A stretch of DNA of 64,000 nucleotides from Alistipes sp. GTDB lineage: Bacteria > Bacteroidota > Bacteroidia > Bacteroidales > Rikenellaceae. Below the pieces are notes generated by a model, which was not told the origin of the DNA, searched no databases, and was given only the letters and a program-made list of their open reading frames with translations. The translations under genes and the position numbers were made by a program. This document shows positions 16,401-25,281 of the stretch, one piece after another; within the stretch, counting starts at the first letter, position 1, and every line of letters starts with the position of its first letter. The stretch lies in contig JAFZHB010000008.1 of assembly GCA_017555105.1 (NCBI GenBank), positions 38,415 to 102,414 on the forward strand. The letters run 5' to 3'.

Positions 16401-18326
16401 TTATTCGCTAATTTCCAATTCATAGGCCGCCTTCTCCCACTCGTGCATCAGGTGATCGTAGTGAGCCTTCAGTTCGTTGTAAGCCTTGTAGTCGGCCTCC
16501 ACATACTCCGCGGCGGCTGCCAGACGCTCATCCCAGCGAGCAATCTCCTGCTCCACCTCGGCGAGTTTCGACTCGATCTCCTCCACATTCTTACGCAGAC
16601 GACGCAACAGCTTCTCCTGCTCCTTCTTCTGCTCGTAGTTCAGTTTGCCGGCTGTTTGGCTCTTGGCGGTATTACCTGCTGCGGGGCGATCGGTGCGTTC
16701 GATCTCCTGTAACGAGGCGAGTTTTCGCTTCTCCAGGAAGTAGTAGATACCACCCAGGTACTCCTTCACGCCCCCATCGCGGAACTCGTAGACCTTATCG
16801 ACCATGCCGTCGAGGAATTCACGGTCGTGCGACACCACGACCACCGTGCCGTCGTACTTCAGGATCGCCTCCTTCAGAATATCCTTCGAGCGCATATCCA
16901 TATGGTTGGTCGGCTCGTCGAGCACCAGCAGGTTGCGCGGCTCAAGCATCATGCGCGCCATCGCCAGACGGGCACGCTCGCCACCCGAGAGCACCTTCAC
17001 CTTCTTGTCGATATCCTCGCCACGGAAGAGAAATGCACCCAAAATATCGCGCAGACGGGTGCGAATATCCCCCACCGCCACACGATCGAGCGTGTCATAG
17101 ACCGTAAACTCGCCATCCATCAGGTCATCCTGATTCTGGGCGTAGTAACCAATATTCACATTCGCACCGAGGCGGATCGAACCCTCGGTCGGCATCAACT
17201 GACCAATGAGCATGCGTGCCAGCGTGGTTTTACCCTCGCCATTGCGACCCACAAGGGCGATGCGGTCGCCCTTCTCGATGATAAAATCTGCCCCCGAAAA
17301 GACATGCTTCTCGCCGAACGACATACCGGCCTCCTTGATCTCGGCCACCACCTGTCCCGAACGAGGTGCAGGCGGAAATTTGATGTTCAGGTGCGAGAGA
17401 TCCTCCTCGTCGATCTCCAGACGATCCAGACGCTCGAGCGCCTTGATGCGCGACTGCACCTGGTTCGACTTGGTCGGCTTGTAGCGGAACTTCTCGATGA
17501 ACTCCTCCGTCTTCTCGATCATGCGCTGCTGATTCTCGTAGGCAGCCAGCTGCTGCTCACGGCGCTCGGCCCGCAGCACGACATATTTCGAATAGGGAAC
17601 CTTATAATCGGTGATATGACCTAGCGAGAGCTCGACGGTGCGCGTCGTGACATTATCCAAGAAGGCTCTGTCGTGCGAGATCAAGAGCACCGCGCCGTTG
17701 TAGTTTTTCAGATACTCCTCCAGCCACTGAATCGACTCGATGTCGAGGTGGTTGGTCGGCTCATCCAAGAGGAAAATCGAAGGGCGACGCAACAGGAGTT
17801 TGGCCAGCTCGATACGCATACGCCAACCGCCCGAGAACTCCGCCGTAGGACGGGTGAAATCCGAGCGCTTGAAACCCAAACCGAGCAGCGTCTTCTCGAT
17901 ATCGGCATCGCGCGTCTCACCACCCAACATCTGATAGAGGTCCTGCGACTCATTCAAGCGATGGAGAAGGTCAGCGTATGCATCACTCTCATAATCATCG
18001 CGCAGAGAGATCTCCTCGGTGAGGCGTGCAATCTCCGCTTCGAGGCGCAATACCTCCTCAAAAGCCTTACCCGTCTCCTCGACCAGCGTCGTCGTATCGT
18101 GCACACGCATCGTCTGCGGCAGATAGCCGATCGTACACTCCGATCCGATCGTCACAGCGCCCGAGGTAGGCTGCTGCTCACCCATAATCAGGCGCAGCAA
18201 GGTCGTTTTTCCGGCACCGTTCTTACCGACCAGACCAATACGGTCCTTCGGGTTGATCAGAAACGATATGTTGTCAAAAAGTGTCCAACCGCCATACGAG
18301 ACGGTGAGGTTATCCAGTGAAATCAT
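16401..18326 (-). CDS. ABC-F family ATP-binding protein
   Basis: This 641-residue soluble protein has two ABC domains and no membrane segments. Walker A motifs are GKNGAGKTT (about residue 36) and GRNGEGKTT (about residue 355). Signature motifs are FSGGWRMRIELAKLLL and LSGGERARLAMARMML, and Walker B motifs are FLLDEPTNHLD and LVLDEPTNHMD. The inter-domain linker is charged, with the segment RYKPTKSNQVQSRIKALERL, and a C-terminal coiled coil follows residue 540. ABC-F proteins bind ribosomes and modulate translation; some give antibiotic resistance. The housekeeping operon context suggests a translation role (Uup/YbiT-like) rather than resistance. Confidence 0.93.
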   Translation of the reverse strand: MISLDNLTVSYGGWTLFDNISFLINPKDRIGLVGKNGAGKTTLLRLIMGEQQPTSGAVTIGSECTIGYLPQTMRVHDTTTLVEETGKAFEEVLRLEAEIARLTEEISLRDDYESDAYADLLHRLNESQDLYQMLGGETRDADIEKTLLGLGFKRSDFTRPTAEFSGGWRMRIELAKLLLRRPSIFLLDEPTNHLDIESIQWLEEYLKNYNGAVLLISHDRAFLDNVTTRTVELSLGHITDYKVPYSKYVVLRAERREQQLAAYENQQRMIEKTEEFIEKFRYKPTKSNQVQSRIKALERLDRLEIDEEDLSHLNIKFPPAPRSGQVVAEIKEAGMSFGEKHVFSGADFIIEKGDRIALVGRNGEGKTTLARMLIGQLMPTEGSIRLGANVNIGYYAQNQDDLMDGEFTVYDTLDRVAVGDIRTRLRDILGAFLFRGEDIDKKVKVLSGGERARLAMARMMLEPRNLLVLDEPTNHMDMRSKDILKEAILKYDGTVVVVSHDREFLDGMVDKVYEFRDGGVKEYLGGIYYFLEKRKLASLQEIERTDRPAAGNTAKSQTAGKLNYEQKKEQEKLLRRLRKNVEEIESKLAEVEQEIARWDERLAAAAEYVEADYKAYNELKAHYDHLMHEWEKAAYELEISE

Positions 18327-18329
18327 CTT

Positions 18330-18983
18330 TTACTTGTTCGCTAACATCTTACGAATCTCCTCCTCGGGGCTCGAAGCGCGGAAGACCGAACTGCCTGCCA
18401 CAAGCACATTGGCACCCGCCTCATAGAGCAGGTGGGCATTCTCCGACGAGATGCCGCCATCGACCTCGATCAGCAACTCCGGATTGAGTTCCTCGGCCAT
18501 CAAACGCACAGCGCGGATGCGATCGAGCGACTCGACGATAAACTGCTGCCCGCCGAAGCCGGGCTCTACGCTCATAACCAGCACCATATCCACCTGAGAA
18601 AGGAGTGGACGCAACACCTCGACCGGGGTCTTGGGTTTAATCGAAACACCCACCCGCGCACCACTCTCTCGAATCAACTGCGCGCAGTGCAACGGGTCGC
18701 TCGTAGCCTCCACATGGAAGGTAATCCAATCGGCTCCCTCGTGCGCAAAGCGGGCAATGTAACGTTCCGGATCGGTGATCATCAGGTGCACATCGAGCGG
18801 CTTCTTGGCCACGCTACGCACAGCACGCAAGACGGGGAATCCGAACGAGATGTTCGGCACAAACACGCCATCCATCACATCCACATGAACCCACTCGGCG
18901 TCGCTGCGGTTGATCATCTCCACATCGCGTTCCAGATGGCCGAAATCGGCGGCCAAGATCGAGGGTGCTATGATTCGCTTCAT
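18330..18983 (-). CDS. rpe: Ribulose-phosphate 3-epimerase
   Basis: This 217-residue TIM-barrel enzyme interconverts ribulose 5-phosphate and xylulose 5-phosphate. It shows the opening IAPSILAADFGHLERDVEMI, the metal-site DVMDGVFVPNISFG, HLMITDPERYIARFAHEGAD, the loop SVEPGFGGQQFI, and the end EVDGGISSENAHLLYEAGANVLVAGSSVF (read as family motifs). The length is standard. It is the first gene of a five-gene operon, three bases before the ABC-F gene, with a TATCTTTG promoter upstream. Confidence 0.97.
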   Translation of the reverse strand: MKRIIAPSILAADFGHLERDVEMINRSDAEWVHVDVMDGVFVPNISFGFPVLRAVRSVAKKPLDVHLMITDPERYIARFAHEGADWITFHVEATSDPLHCAQLIRESGARVGVSIKPKTPVEVLRPLLSQVDMVLVMSVEPGFGGQQFIVESLDRIRAVRLMAEELNPELLIEVDGGISSENAHLLYEAGANVLVAGSSVFRASSPEEEIRKMLANK

Positions 18984-19003
18984 ACCGATAAAATTCTTTT
19001 CTG

Positions 19004-19011
19004 CAAAGATA
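19004..19011 (-). promoter_or_regulatory. Promoter -7 element (TATCTTTG) for the rpe operon
   Basis: Exact match on the minus strand about 20 bases before the rpe start, divergent from the rmuC promoter. Confidence 0.65.
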
Positions 19012-19034
19012 ACTAATTTTTCCTTGAAAACCGC

Positions 19035-19042
19035 TATCTTTG
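19035..19042 (+). promoter_or_regulatory. Promoter -7 element (TATCTTTG) for rmuC
   Basis: Exact match 7 bases upstream of the rmuC start, so the leader is very short. No well-spaced TTTG is seen. Confidence 0.6.
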
Positions 19043-19049
19043 CTCCATT

Positions 19050-20339
19050 ATGAGCAGCAGTATGGATTTTCTTTGGATCGTGATCGCCCTTTTAGCCGTT
19101 CTTTCGGCCATATTTTGCGTGGCGTGGCTCTCACTGAAGGGTGAGATGCGCCGTGTAAACGAGCTTGCCCTCCGCAGCGAGGAGCAGTTGCAACACGAAC
19201 GCGAGCAGCGTGCCCAGGCCGAGCAGGCGCTGGCAGCCGAGCGAGCCACCGCCAAGAGTGAGCTAGCTGCGCTCAAGGCGCGCAACGAGGAGATCGAAGC
19301 CGATGCCCGCAAGCGCCGCGAGGAGGAGATCGAGCACCTCAAAAGTCACTTCCGCAATCTCTCGGCCGAGATTCTGGGCGAGCAGTCGAAGCAGTTCCGC
19401 GAGACCAATCGCGAGTCGCTCGATGTGATGCTTAAGCCTTTCCAGGACAATATCAAGGAGTTCCGTGAGCGCGTGGAGCGCATCTACTCCCACGAGAATG
19501 AGCAGCGTGGCGAGCTCAAAAACGAGCTGAAGCACCTCCTCGAGCTTAACCACCGCATCACAACCGAGACCACCAACCTGACGAATGCCCTGCGTGGCAA
19601 CTCAAAGGTGCAGGGCGATTGGGGTGAGACTCTGCTCGAAACGATCCTCGACAACTCGTCGCTCACCAAGGGGTTACACTACACCACACAGCACAACCTA
19701 AAGGATAGCGACGGCAAGAACCTCCGTCCCGATGTCGTGTTGCACCTCCCCGAGGGGCGTAGCATCGTCATCGACTCGAAGGTGTCGCTCACGGCCTATG
19801 TCGCCTACACGGCAGCCGAGAGCCACGAGGAGCAGCAGCGCCACCTCACCTCCCACCTCGCCTCGGTGCGTCAGCATGTCACCGAGTTAGGTCGCAAGGA
19901 GTATCAGCGTCTGCTCGACTCGCCCGACTTTGTGATTATGTTCATCCCCACCGAGCCCGCCTTCCTCGATGCCATGAAGGCTGATCCGAACATCTGGTCC
20001 GACGCCTATCACCACAAGGTGATCATCTCCTCGCCGACGAACCTCTTCGCACTCTTGAAGATGGTGGCAGACCTCTGGAAGTACGACGCCCAGGAGAAGA
20101 ACACGCAGAAGATCGCCGAACTGGGTCTGAAACTCTACGAAAAGGCCGTGCTCTTTACAGAGGCTCTGGAGGAGGTTGGCGGATCGCTCCAGCGTGCCCA
20201 GAAGGCCTACGACCAGGCGCAGACGCGCCTCTCGGGCAAGGGCAGCTTGGTCAGCTTCGGTGAGCAGCTGAAAAAGACGGCGCACCTGCAATCGAAGAAA
20301 AACTTCTCGGCCGCACTGCAAGCCGAGCACGAAGAATAA
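19050..20339 (+). CDS. rmuC: DNA recombination protein RmuC
   Basis: This 429-residue protein has an N-terminal membrane anchor (about residues 4-26), a long charged coiled coil (about 30-110), and the RmuC domain (about 140-380). The domain includes GNSKVQGDWGETLLETILDNS, LRPDVVLHLPEGRSIVIDSKVSL and the conserved VIISSPTNLFALLKMVADLW. The nuclease-like core (PD...D-x-K) is consistent with the restriction-endonuclease fold known for this family. RmuC limits DNA rearrangements at inverted repeats in E. coli. It is followed after 21 bases by an FNT-like gene. Confidence 0.95.
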   Translation: MSSSMDFLWIVIALLAVLSAIFCVAWLSLKGEMRRVNELALRSEEQLQHEREQRAQAEQALAAERATAKSELAALKARNEEIEADARKRREEEIEHLKSHFRNLSAEILGEQSKQFRETNRESLDVMLKPFQDNIKEFRERVERIYSHENEQRGELKNELKHLLELNHRITTETTNLTNALRGNSKVQGDWGETLLETILDNSSLTKGLHYTTQHNLKDSDGKNLRPDVVLHLPEGRSIVIDSKVSLTAYVAYTAAESHEEQQRHLTSHLASVRQHVTELGRKEYQRLLDSPDFVIMFIPTEPAFLDAMKADPNIWSDAYHHKVIISSPTNLFALLKMVADLWKYDAQEKNTQKIAELGLKLYEKAVLFTEALEEVGGSLQRAQKAYDQAQTRLSGKGSLVSFGEQLKKTAHLQSKKNFSAALQAEHEE

Positions 20340-20360
20340 CAAACCATCTATTCCAAACAA

Positions 20361-20951
20361 ATGAAAGAATTTTCGCGTTATGCCATTTTTGCCGGCATGT
20401 TAATTGGCGTAGGAGGTCTTACCTACCTGCGCATAGGCGGCGTGGTTGGAGCCACGCTCTTCGCCTTTGGTCTTCTCTGCATCCTGCTCTGCAAGGCGCA
20501 GCTCTTCACCAGCAAGGCTGGATTCCTCCCCTTCAAACAGAGCTATATGCTCCTTCCGATGATTCTGTTCAATGCCCTGGGTTGTGCGCTCATGGCGACG
20601 ATGCTCTTCTACATCGGTAACGACCGCGTCACCGAAGGATTGCAGGCCATTCTCACGGCGCGTGCTACCACACCCTGGCACGGCATCGCCCTCACCTCGA
20701 TCGGTACGGGTATGATCATGACGCTGGCCGTCTATGGTGTTCAGCGCAACAACTACCTGCCGCTGCTCTTTGGTGTGCCGGTCTTCATCCTCTGCGGACT
20801 CCCCCACTGCATGGCGGACGCCTTCTATTATGCTGCCGGTATCTATGCCGGTATGGGTTCGTGGTCGATGCTCGGGAGCTGGAGTGCAGCCATCGTGGGC
20901 AACTACATCGGTTGCAACATCCCGCGTCTGGTGATGCAGGAGAAGTTCTAA
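20361..20951 (+). CDS. Formate/nitrite transporter (FNT)-like membrane protein
   Basis: This 196-residue protein has about six hydrophobic segments. The segment order and GVGGLTYLRIGGVVGATLFAFGL resemble the FNT channel family, and the conserved VPVFILCGLPHCMADAFYYA corresponds to the FNT segment with a central His. It is shorter than canonical FNT channels (about 250-280 residues). It may conduct formate, nitrite or another small anion; this is inference from the fold. It shares a transcript with rmuC and ends at a strong bidirectional terminator. Confidence 0.75.
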   Translation: MKEFSRYAIFAGMLIGVGGLTYLRIGGVVGATLFAFGLLCILLCKAQLFTSKAGFLPFKQSYMLLPMILFNALGCALMATMLFYIGNDRVTEGLQAILTARATTPWHGIALTSIGTGMIMTLAVYGVQRNNYLPLLFGVPVFILCGLPHCMADAFYYAAGIYAGMGSWSMLGSWSAAIVGNYIGCNIPRLVMQEKF

Positions 20952-20969
20952 CGAGAATCTACCCAAAAA

Positions 20970-21005
20970 CAGAGAGGGCTGTTCGAAGTGAACAGCCCTC
21001 TCTGT
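20970..21005. terminator. Bidirectional terminator between the FNT-like gene and the sugar kinase
   Basis: A 16-base perfect stem (ACAGAGAGGGCTGTTC / GAACAGCCCTCTCTGT) with a 4-5 base loop lies between convergent genes. The A-rich left flank and T-rich right flank fit use in both directions. Confidence 0.9.
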
Positions 21006-21020
21006 TGTCAAATACGCTTA

Positions 21021-22055
21021 TTAGCGAGCGATACGCCCATTCGTAGCACCATCAGCCGCGGCCTCGATCTCCTCGATCGGGAACTGCCCATAATCGCCTG
21101 GCACGGTGTTCTTCAACGCACACGCAGCAGCACCCAGATCGAGTGCTCGCTGCATATCCACCTGGTGGAGCATACCGTAGATGATACCGGCATTGTAAGC
21201 ATCGCCCACGCCGACGCAGTCTACTACACCCTCAATATCGAAGATGCGGGCGCGGTACATCTCACCGCGGTGCCACATCGTGCCACCGAGCAGGTGGTGC
21301 TGGGCATTGATTACATTACGCAGGGCGAAGACGATCGTATGGCAGCGTGGCATCTGACGCGACACCTCTTCAGCGGCACGCGTATAGGCCTCCATCGCCA
21401 TCTCATACTCCGTATCCACCGCCTTAAACTGAGGCATCTCCACCCCCAAGGCCTGCTGAAACTCCAACTCTGTACCGAAGAGGATATCACACTCGGCCAT
21501 CATCGCCGGCAGCACCTCGTGCGGGCGCGCACCCCACTTCCAAAGGTTGCGACGGTAGTTGATATCGCACGAGATCACCAAGCCTCGACGACGCGCGGCA
21601 GCAATCGCTTCGGCACACACCTCGGCTGCGCCCTTGCCCACGGCAGGTGCAATACCCGACCAATGGAACCAATCAGCATCAGCAAAGGCTGCATCCCAAT
21701 CGATATCCCCCTTCTCAAGGTTGGCGAACGAGGAGCCCTCGCGGTCGTAGACCACCTGCGACGAGCGCATCGCCACGGCCTCCTCCATGTAGTAGAGACC
21801 CATACGACCCGCCTTGCGCACCACGCGGTCGGTCACAACACCGTAGCGGTGCAGATCATCGAGCGCAGCATCCGAGAGTCGGTTGGGCGAGAGCGCTGTT
21901 ACAAACTCGCTCTCAACACCAAAGTTGGCCAGCGACACCGCCACATTCGCCTCGCTGCCACCAAAGTTTGCCTCGAAACGGCCGGTCTGGTTGAAACGAT
22001 CGAACGACGGAGGGGTCAGGCGCAACATCAGCTCGCCAAAGGTTACTACTTTCAT
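21021..22055 (-). CDS. PfkB-family sugar kinase, 2-keto-3-deoxygluconate kinase-like
   Basis: This 344-residue cytoplasmic kinase opens TFGELMLRLTPPSFDRFNQT, typical of KdgK, followed by the sugar-binding GGSEANVAVSLANFG. The ATP/catalytic motif near the C-terminus reads GVVDCVGVGDAYNAGIIYG, with the usual G-A-G-D-A-F replaced by G-V-G-D-A-Y; the catalytic Asp remains. It probably phosphorylates 2-keto-3-deoxygluconate; other aldonates or ketoses are possible. No KDPG aldolase is adjacent. It lies 12 bases after the HMA-protein gene on the same strand, so it may be on the metal-operon transcript. Confidence 0.85.
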   Translation of the reverse strand: MKVVTFGELMLRLTPPSFDRFNQTGRFEANFGGSEANVAVSLANFGVESEFVTALSPNRLSDAALDDLHRYGVVTDRVVRKAGRMGLYYMEEAVAMRSSQVVYDREGSSFANLEKGDIDWDAAFADADWFHWSGIAPAVGKGAAEVCAEAIAAARRRGLVISCDINYRRNLWKWGARPHEVLPAMMAECDILFGTELEFQQALGVEMPQFKAVDTEYEMAMEAYTRAAEEVSRQMPRCHTIVFALRNVINAQHHLLGGTMWHRGEMYRARIFDIEGVVDCVGVGDAYNAGIIYGMLHQVDMQRALDLGAAACALKNTVPGDYGQFPIEEIEAAADGATNGRIAR

Positions 22056-22067
22056 CGCTGTGCGGTT

Positions 22068-22379
22068 TTACTTCTTCACCTTGGCCTCGACCTTGAGCTT
22101 CTCCATGCCCTTGATGATGTTCTCGTCGTTGTTCTTCGCAGCGTCGTAGGTCACCGTCACATCAAAGGTCTTCGGGTCGATCGAGAGGTTCTGAATACCC
22201 TTACCAAGCACGGGGACATTCGTCTCCACCTTCTTGGCGCAGTTCGGGCAGTCGAGGTTGGTCGAAAAGACCGTCGTCGTCATCTGCTTGGTCGGCTTCT
22301 TAGCCGGTTTTTCCGTTTGAGCCATACATACGCCCAGACCCATCATGAGGGCAAGGCCCAATACCAACATCTTTTTCAT
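22068..22379 (-). CDS. Periplasmic heavy-metal-associated (HMA) domain protein
   Basis: This 103-residue protein has a signal peptide (residues 1-20, MKKMLVLGLALMMGLGVCMA) and a single HMA ferredoxin-like domain. The metal-binding motif is NLDCPNCAKKVE with Cys44 and Cys47, followed by GIQNLSIDPKTFDVTVTYD. It should bind Cu(I) or a similar soft metal in the periplasm and pass it to a partner. It follows a TonB-dependent receptor gene after 43 bases, and a secreted His/Cys-rich protein is encoded upstream, which together support a metal-transport role. Confidence 0.9.
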   Translation of the reverse strand: MKKMLVLGLALMMGLGVCMAQTEKPAKKPTKQMTTTVFSTNLDCPNCAKKVETNVPVLGKGIQNLSIDPKTFDVTVTYDAAKNNDENIIKGMEKLKVEAKVKK

Positions 22380-22422
22380 CTTTATTCAGTTTTTTTTAAG
22401 GTTATCAAATTCTGTTTGCTTA

Positions 22423-24783
22423 CTAATAAAGGTTAAATCGCAGACCAAAGTAGAACTTGCGCCCCATCAGCGGGCCCCAGATATTCATCGAGTTGAAGCT
22501 CGTCGAGTAGGGATTCTCGGCGCTCACGATCGGCGTCTGCTGACGATAGTCAGCGATGTTCTCACAACCGAGGTAGAGGTCGAATTTGCCCACCTTGCGC
22601 GTCACCTGGGCGTAGAACATCGGATACGAGGGCGAGTAGCTGTCGTCGGCCAAATCACCCGTCTGCGTGGGGATGCGCGCTGCACCGTTGAGCTGTGCCG
22701 TAGCATCGAAGACCCAACGACGGAAACGCGTCGCATACTGCACATTGATCAGCGCCTTGTAGCGGTTCACGAGCGGACGCTCAACCGTTGCCTTCGAGCC
22801 ATCTGCTCGCTGGATCATCATCTCCGAATCCGTGTAGCGGTAGGTGGCAAAGAGGTCGAGGCCCTCAGCCGGAGTCCACGAGAAATCGACCTGATAGGTA
22901 TCCGTGTAGGCCTTATCCTGCGAGGTGTAGATATTGATGCAGGCGGGATTCCACTCCTGATCCACCACTACAGCGTGCGAGAAGGCCGTGCGGAAGTAGT
23001 CGAAGCTCAGCGTAGCATTCTCAAAGCCCGCCAACGAGAAGGTGTGGGTCAACGAACCACCCAGCGTCACCGCCTTCTCCATGCGATCGAACGCCTCGAA
23101 CCAGTTGGAGGGCATAGCACCTCCGTTGAAGAGAATCGTGCGACCCGTGGTCAGGATGCCGATGTTATCCGTGATGATATTCGTCGAGCGGTAGCCCAAA
23201 CCGGCCGAGAGGCGCAGCGTGGTCAAGCGGGCAAGATTCCAGCGGAGATGGCCGCGCGGCGTAGCGAAAAAACGATCGTAGAAGGCGTTGTAGTCGCCAC
23301 GCAGACCCGCTACAATCGAGACCTTATCCTTCACGGCATAGGTGTACTCGGCATAGGTACCGATCTCCTGCTCCTCGCGATCCAGCAGATAGGCACGCAG
23401 CGGCGAGGTCTCGATCCACGGCGTAGCGTTCATCAGTCGCTCATTGACCGAGGTGTGGAAACCCTGCAAGCCGACCACAACCGACGAGCGCGACGTGAAG
23501 TGATGGTTGTAGGCAATGTTTGCCGAGAGCATATTCTCATTTCCGGCGTAGTCGTTCAGACCGAAGTAGGCCGACTCGTTGTAGTGGTCGAAGTCGAGCG
23601 TCACGGCAAAGCTCGAACGCTTCTCCTCCTGCTCATCCTCGTCGTAGACAGCAGCGCCCACCGGTACACCCATCTTGAAATAGCCACCCGCTTCGCGGTT
23701 GCGAATGTGCGATCCGTAGCTCGGCATGGCGTGGTTCTCGGCCTGCCAATTCCACTCCGTATGCATCTTCTCGCGCTGCGTTTCCGAGTCCTCGTAGTCC
23801 ATCATACCGCCCAGGCGGTTCTCTTGCAAGAGCTTAAAGCCCCAGCGCAGCTGCATGCCGTTGTCGGCCTGATAGAGCCAACGGTTCGAGAGCGAAAGCA
23901 GATTCGTCTCGGGCTGATCGCGGAAGAGGTCGTGGTTGTGATCCATCTCACGCACATCCGTATCGGCCGAGCCGTGAAAGAGGATGATGGTCGAGAGTTT
24001 CTTGTCGGGCGTGAGCGGGAAGGCCGACGAGAGGTTGATCTCGGGGCGCAACTCATCGTCGAGGTAGAGGTTCACGAAGAGACGCTCCTCGTCGGTCGGC
24101 TTGCGGTGCTCGAGGTTGATCTGTCCCGTCACAGCCTCGTGGCCTGCGGCCACCGACGAAACGCCCTTCGACACCTGGATCGAGCTCAGCCACATACCGG
24201 GCGTGTAGCTCAGACCATAGGGGGCACTCAGGCCGCGCATGATCGGGCGATTCTCGTCGAGGATCTGCGTATAGGTACCGGCCAAGCCGAGCATCTTGAT
24301 CTGGCGAGCACCCGAAATGGCGTCGCTATACCCCACCGTCACCGATGCGGAGTTCTCGAACGACTCGGCCAGATTGCAGCAAGCCATCTTGCAAAGACCT
24401 GCAAACGAGATCATCTCGTTCTTCATCAAGCCGTCGCGCTTGACATAGTTACCACTCTGCGTGCCCTCTACGACTACGCTCTCCAGCTCCAAACCATCGC
24501 TCTGCAGACGAACCTCTATCGGATCGTTCTTGACGATGTGGAGTGTATCGTTGCGATAGCCCAGATAGCTAGCGATCAGTCGATCGTATCCCTTCACGCG
24601 GTGGATGCGGAAGTTACCCTCGACATCGGTACTGCTGCCGACAGTCGTGCCGTCCCAATAGACCGCAGCACCGATCAGCGGCTCACCCTCGCTGTCGAGG
24701 ATGCGCCCTTGAAGGTCCTGAGCCTGCACAGCACCAAGCAGCATGCAGGCTACAAAAAAGAGGAATATGTGTTTGATTTTCAT
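22423..24783 (-). CDS. TonB-dependent outer-membrane receptor, metal-linked
   Basis: This 786-residue protein has a signal peptide (MKIKHIFLFFVACMLLGAVQA) and a carboxypeptidase-regulatory-like domain (residues about 22-100, GRILDSEGEPLIGAAVYWDG). A plug domain follows (SGARQIKMLGLAGTYTQIL), then a beta-barrel ending in a phenylalanine-rich strand (YFGLRFNLY). A Cys-rich stretch, GLCKMACCNLAESF, before the plug may take part in metal binding. The start at 24783 is chosen because the signal peptide begins there and AAGGAG precedes it. It lies between a His/Cys-rich gene and an HMA gene, so copper or zinc uptake is the best guess; a metallophore or corrinoid ligand remains possible. Confidence 0.88.
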   Translation of the reverse strand: MKIKHIFLFFVACMLLGAVQAQDLQGRILDSEGEPLIGAAVYWDGTTVGSSTDVEGNFRIHRVKGYDRLIASYLGYRNDTLHIVKNDPIEVRLQSDGLELESVVVEGTQSGNYVKRDGLMKNEMISFAGLCKMACCNLAESFENSASVTVGYSDAISGARQIKMLGLAGTYTQILDENRPIMRGLSAPYGLSYTPGMWLSSIQVSKGVSSVAAGHEAVTGQINLEHRKPTDEERLFVNLYLDDELRPEINLSSAFPLTPDKKLSTIILFHGSADTDVREMDHNHDLFRDQPETNLLSLSNRWLYQADNGMQLRWGFKLLQENRLGGMMDYEDSETQREKMHTEWNWQAENHAMPSYGSHIRNREAGGYFKMGVPVGAAVYDEDEQEEKRSSFAVTLDFDHYNESAYFGLNDYAGNENMLSANIAYNHHFTSRSSVVVGLQGFHTSVNERLMNATPWIETSPLRAYLLDREEQEIGTYAEYTYAVKDKVSIVAGLRGDYNAFYDRFFATPRGHLRWNLARLTTLRLSAGLGYRSTNIITDNIGILTTGRTILFNGGAMPSNWFEAFDRMEKAVTLGGSLTHTFSLAGFENATLSFDYFRTAFSHAVVVDQEWNPACINIYTSQDKAYTDTYQVDFSWTPAEGLDLFATYRYTDSEMMIQRADGSKATVERPLVNRYKALINVQYATRFRRWVFDATAQLNGAARIPTQTGDLADDSYSPSYPMFYAQVTRKVGKFDLYLGCENIADYRQQTPIVSAENPYSTSFNSMNIWGPLMGRKFYFGLRFNLY

Positions 24784-24852
24784 AGTTGATTCTCCTTGTA
24801 TTTTACGGTTAAACACCTTGTGGCGACACCAAGAGCCGCCGTCGATTGTGTG

Positions 24853-25260
24853 TTAAGCCGCAACGGGAGGGGCTCGCAGCGCACCCACCGAAAAGGGACG
24901 CGCAGCAATCGGAGGTGTTTGCTCCGTGTAGGCACAAACCCGCACAGGCAGATCGCCGTGCAATGCGCGATCGAGTGTTGCTGCGCAGAGCGCTACGAGT
25001 TGGTTGCTCGCTGTCTGAGAGCGACGATAATCGTCGATCGGCTCTACGGTATAGAGCTGCAGCTCGGTTTCGTGCAGATCGCCACAGCAATCCGCCTCAT
25101 AGCCGCCGCAATGGGAGATGTGCGCATCGTGATGCGCGCAGTGCTCCGTATGGTGGTGCGGAGCATTGCAGGGACAGAGCAAGGAGGCGACGGCCGTGCT
25201 CCCCGTAGCCAATAGGTACAGGGTACAAAGCAACAGAGCAATGGTGCGGCGCAGCCTCAT
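24853..25260 (-). CDS. Secreted His/Cys-rich protein, putative metal binder
   Basis: This 135-residue protein has an N-terminal signal peptide (residues 1-25). It then carries LLCPCNAPHHHTEHCAHHD, HISHCGGYEADCCGD and further Cys residues. The cluster of about nine Cys and nine His between residues 28 and 65 strongly suggests metal binding. Proteins of this appearance are often encoded next to TonB receptors in Bacteroidales, resembling the DUF6769 group, though I cannot confirm the family. The gene sits 21 bases after the PqqD-like gene and 69 bases before the receptor. Confidence 0.7.
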   Translation of the reverse strand: MRLRRTIALLLCTLYLLATGSTAVASLLCPCNAPHHHTEHCAHHDAHISHCGGYEADCCGDLHETELQLYTVEPIDDYRRSQTASNQLVALCAATLDRALHGDLPVRVCAYTEQTPPIAARPFSVGALRAPPVAA

Positions 25261-25281
25261 AGCGTTTCTTTTGGTTCTATC

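Noticed and set aside
16401-18326. ABC-F gene as an antibiotic-resistance gene
   Set aside because: It sits in a conserved-looking housekeeping operon and shows no sign of transfer; a ribosome-factor role is simpler.
22345-24789. An 814-codon plus-strand frame opposite the metal-linked TonB receptor
   Set aside because: It has no recognisable domain and the opposite strand encodes an unmistakable receptor.
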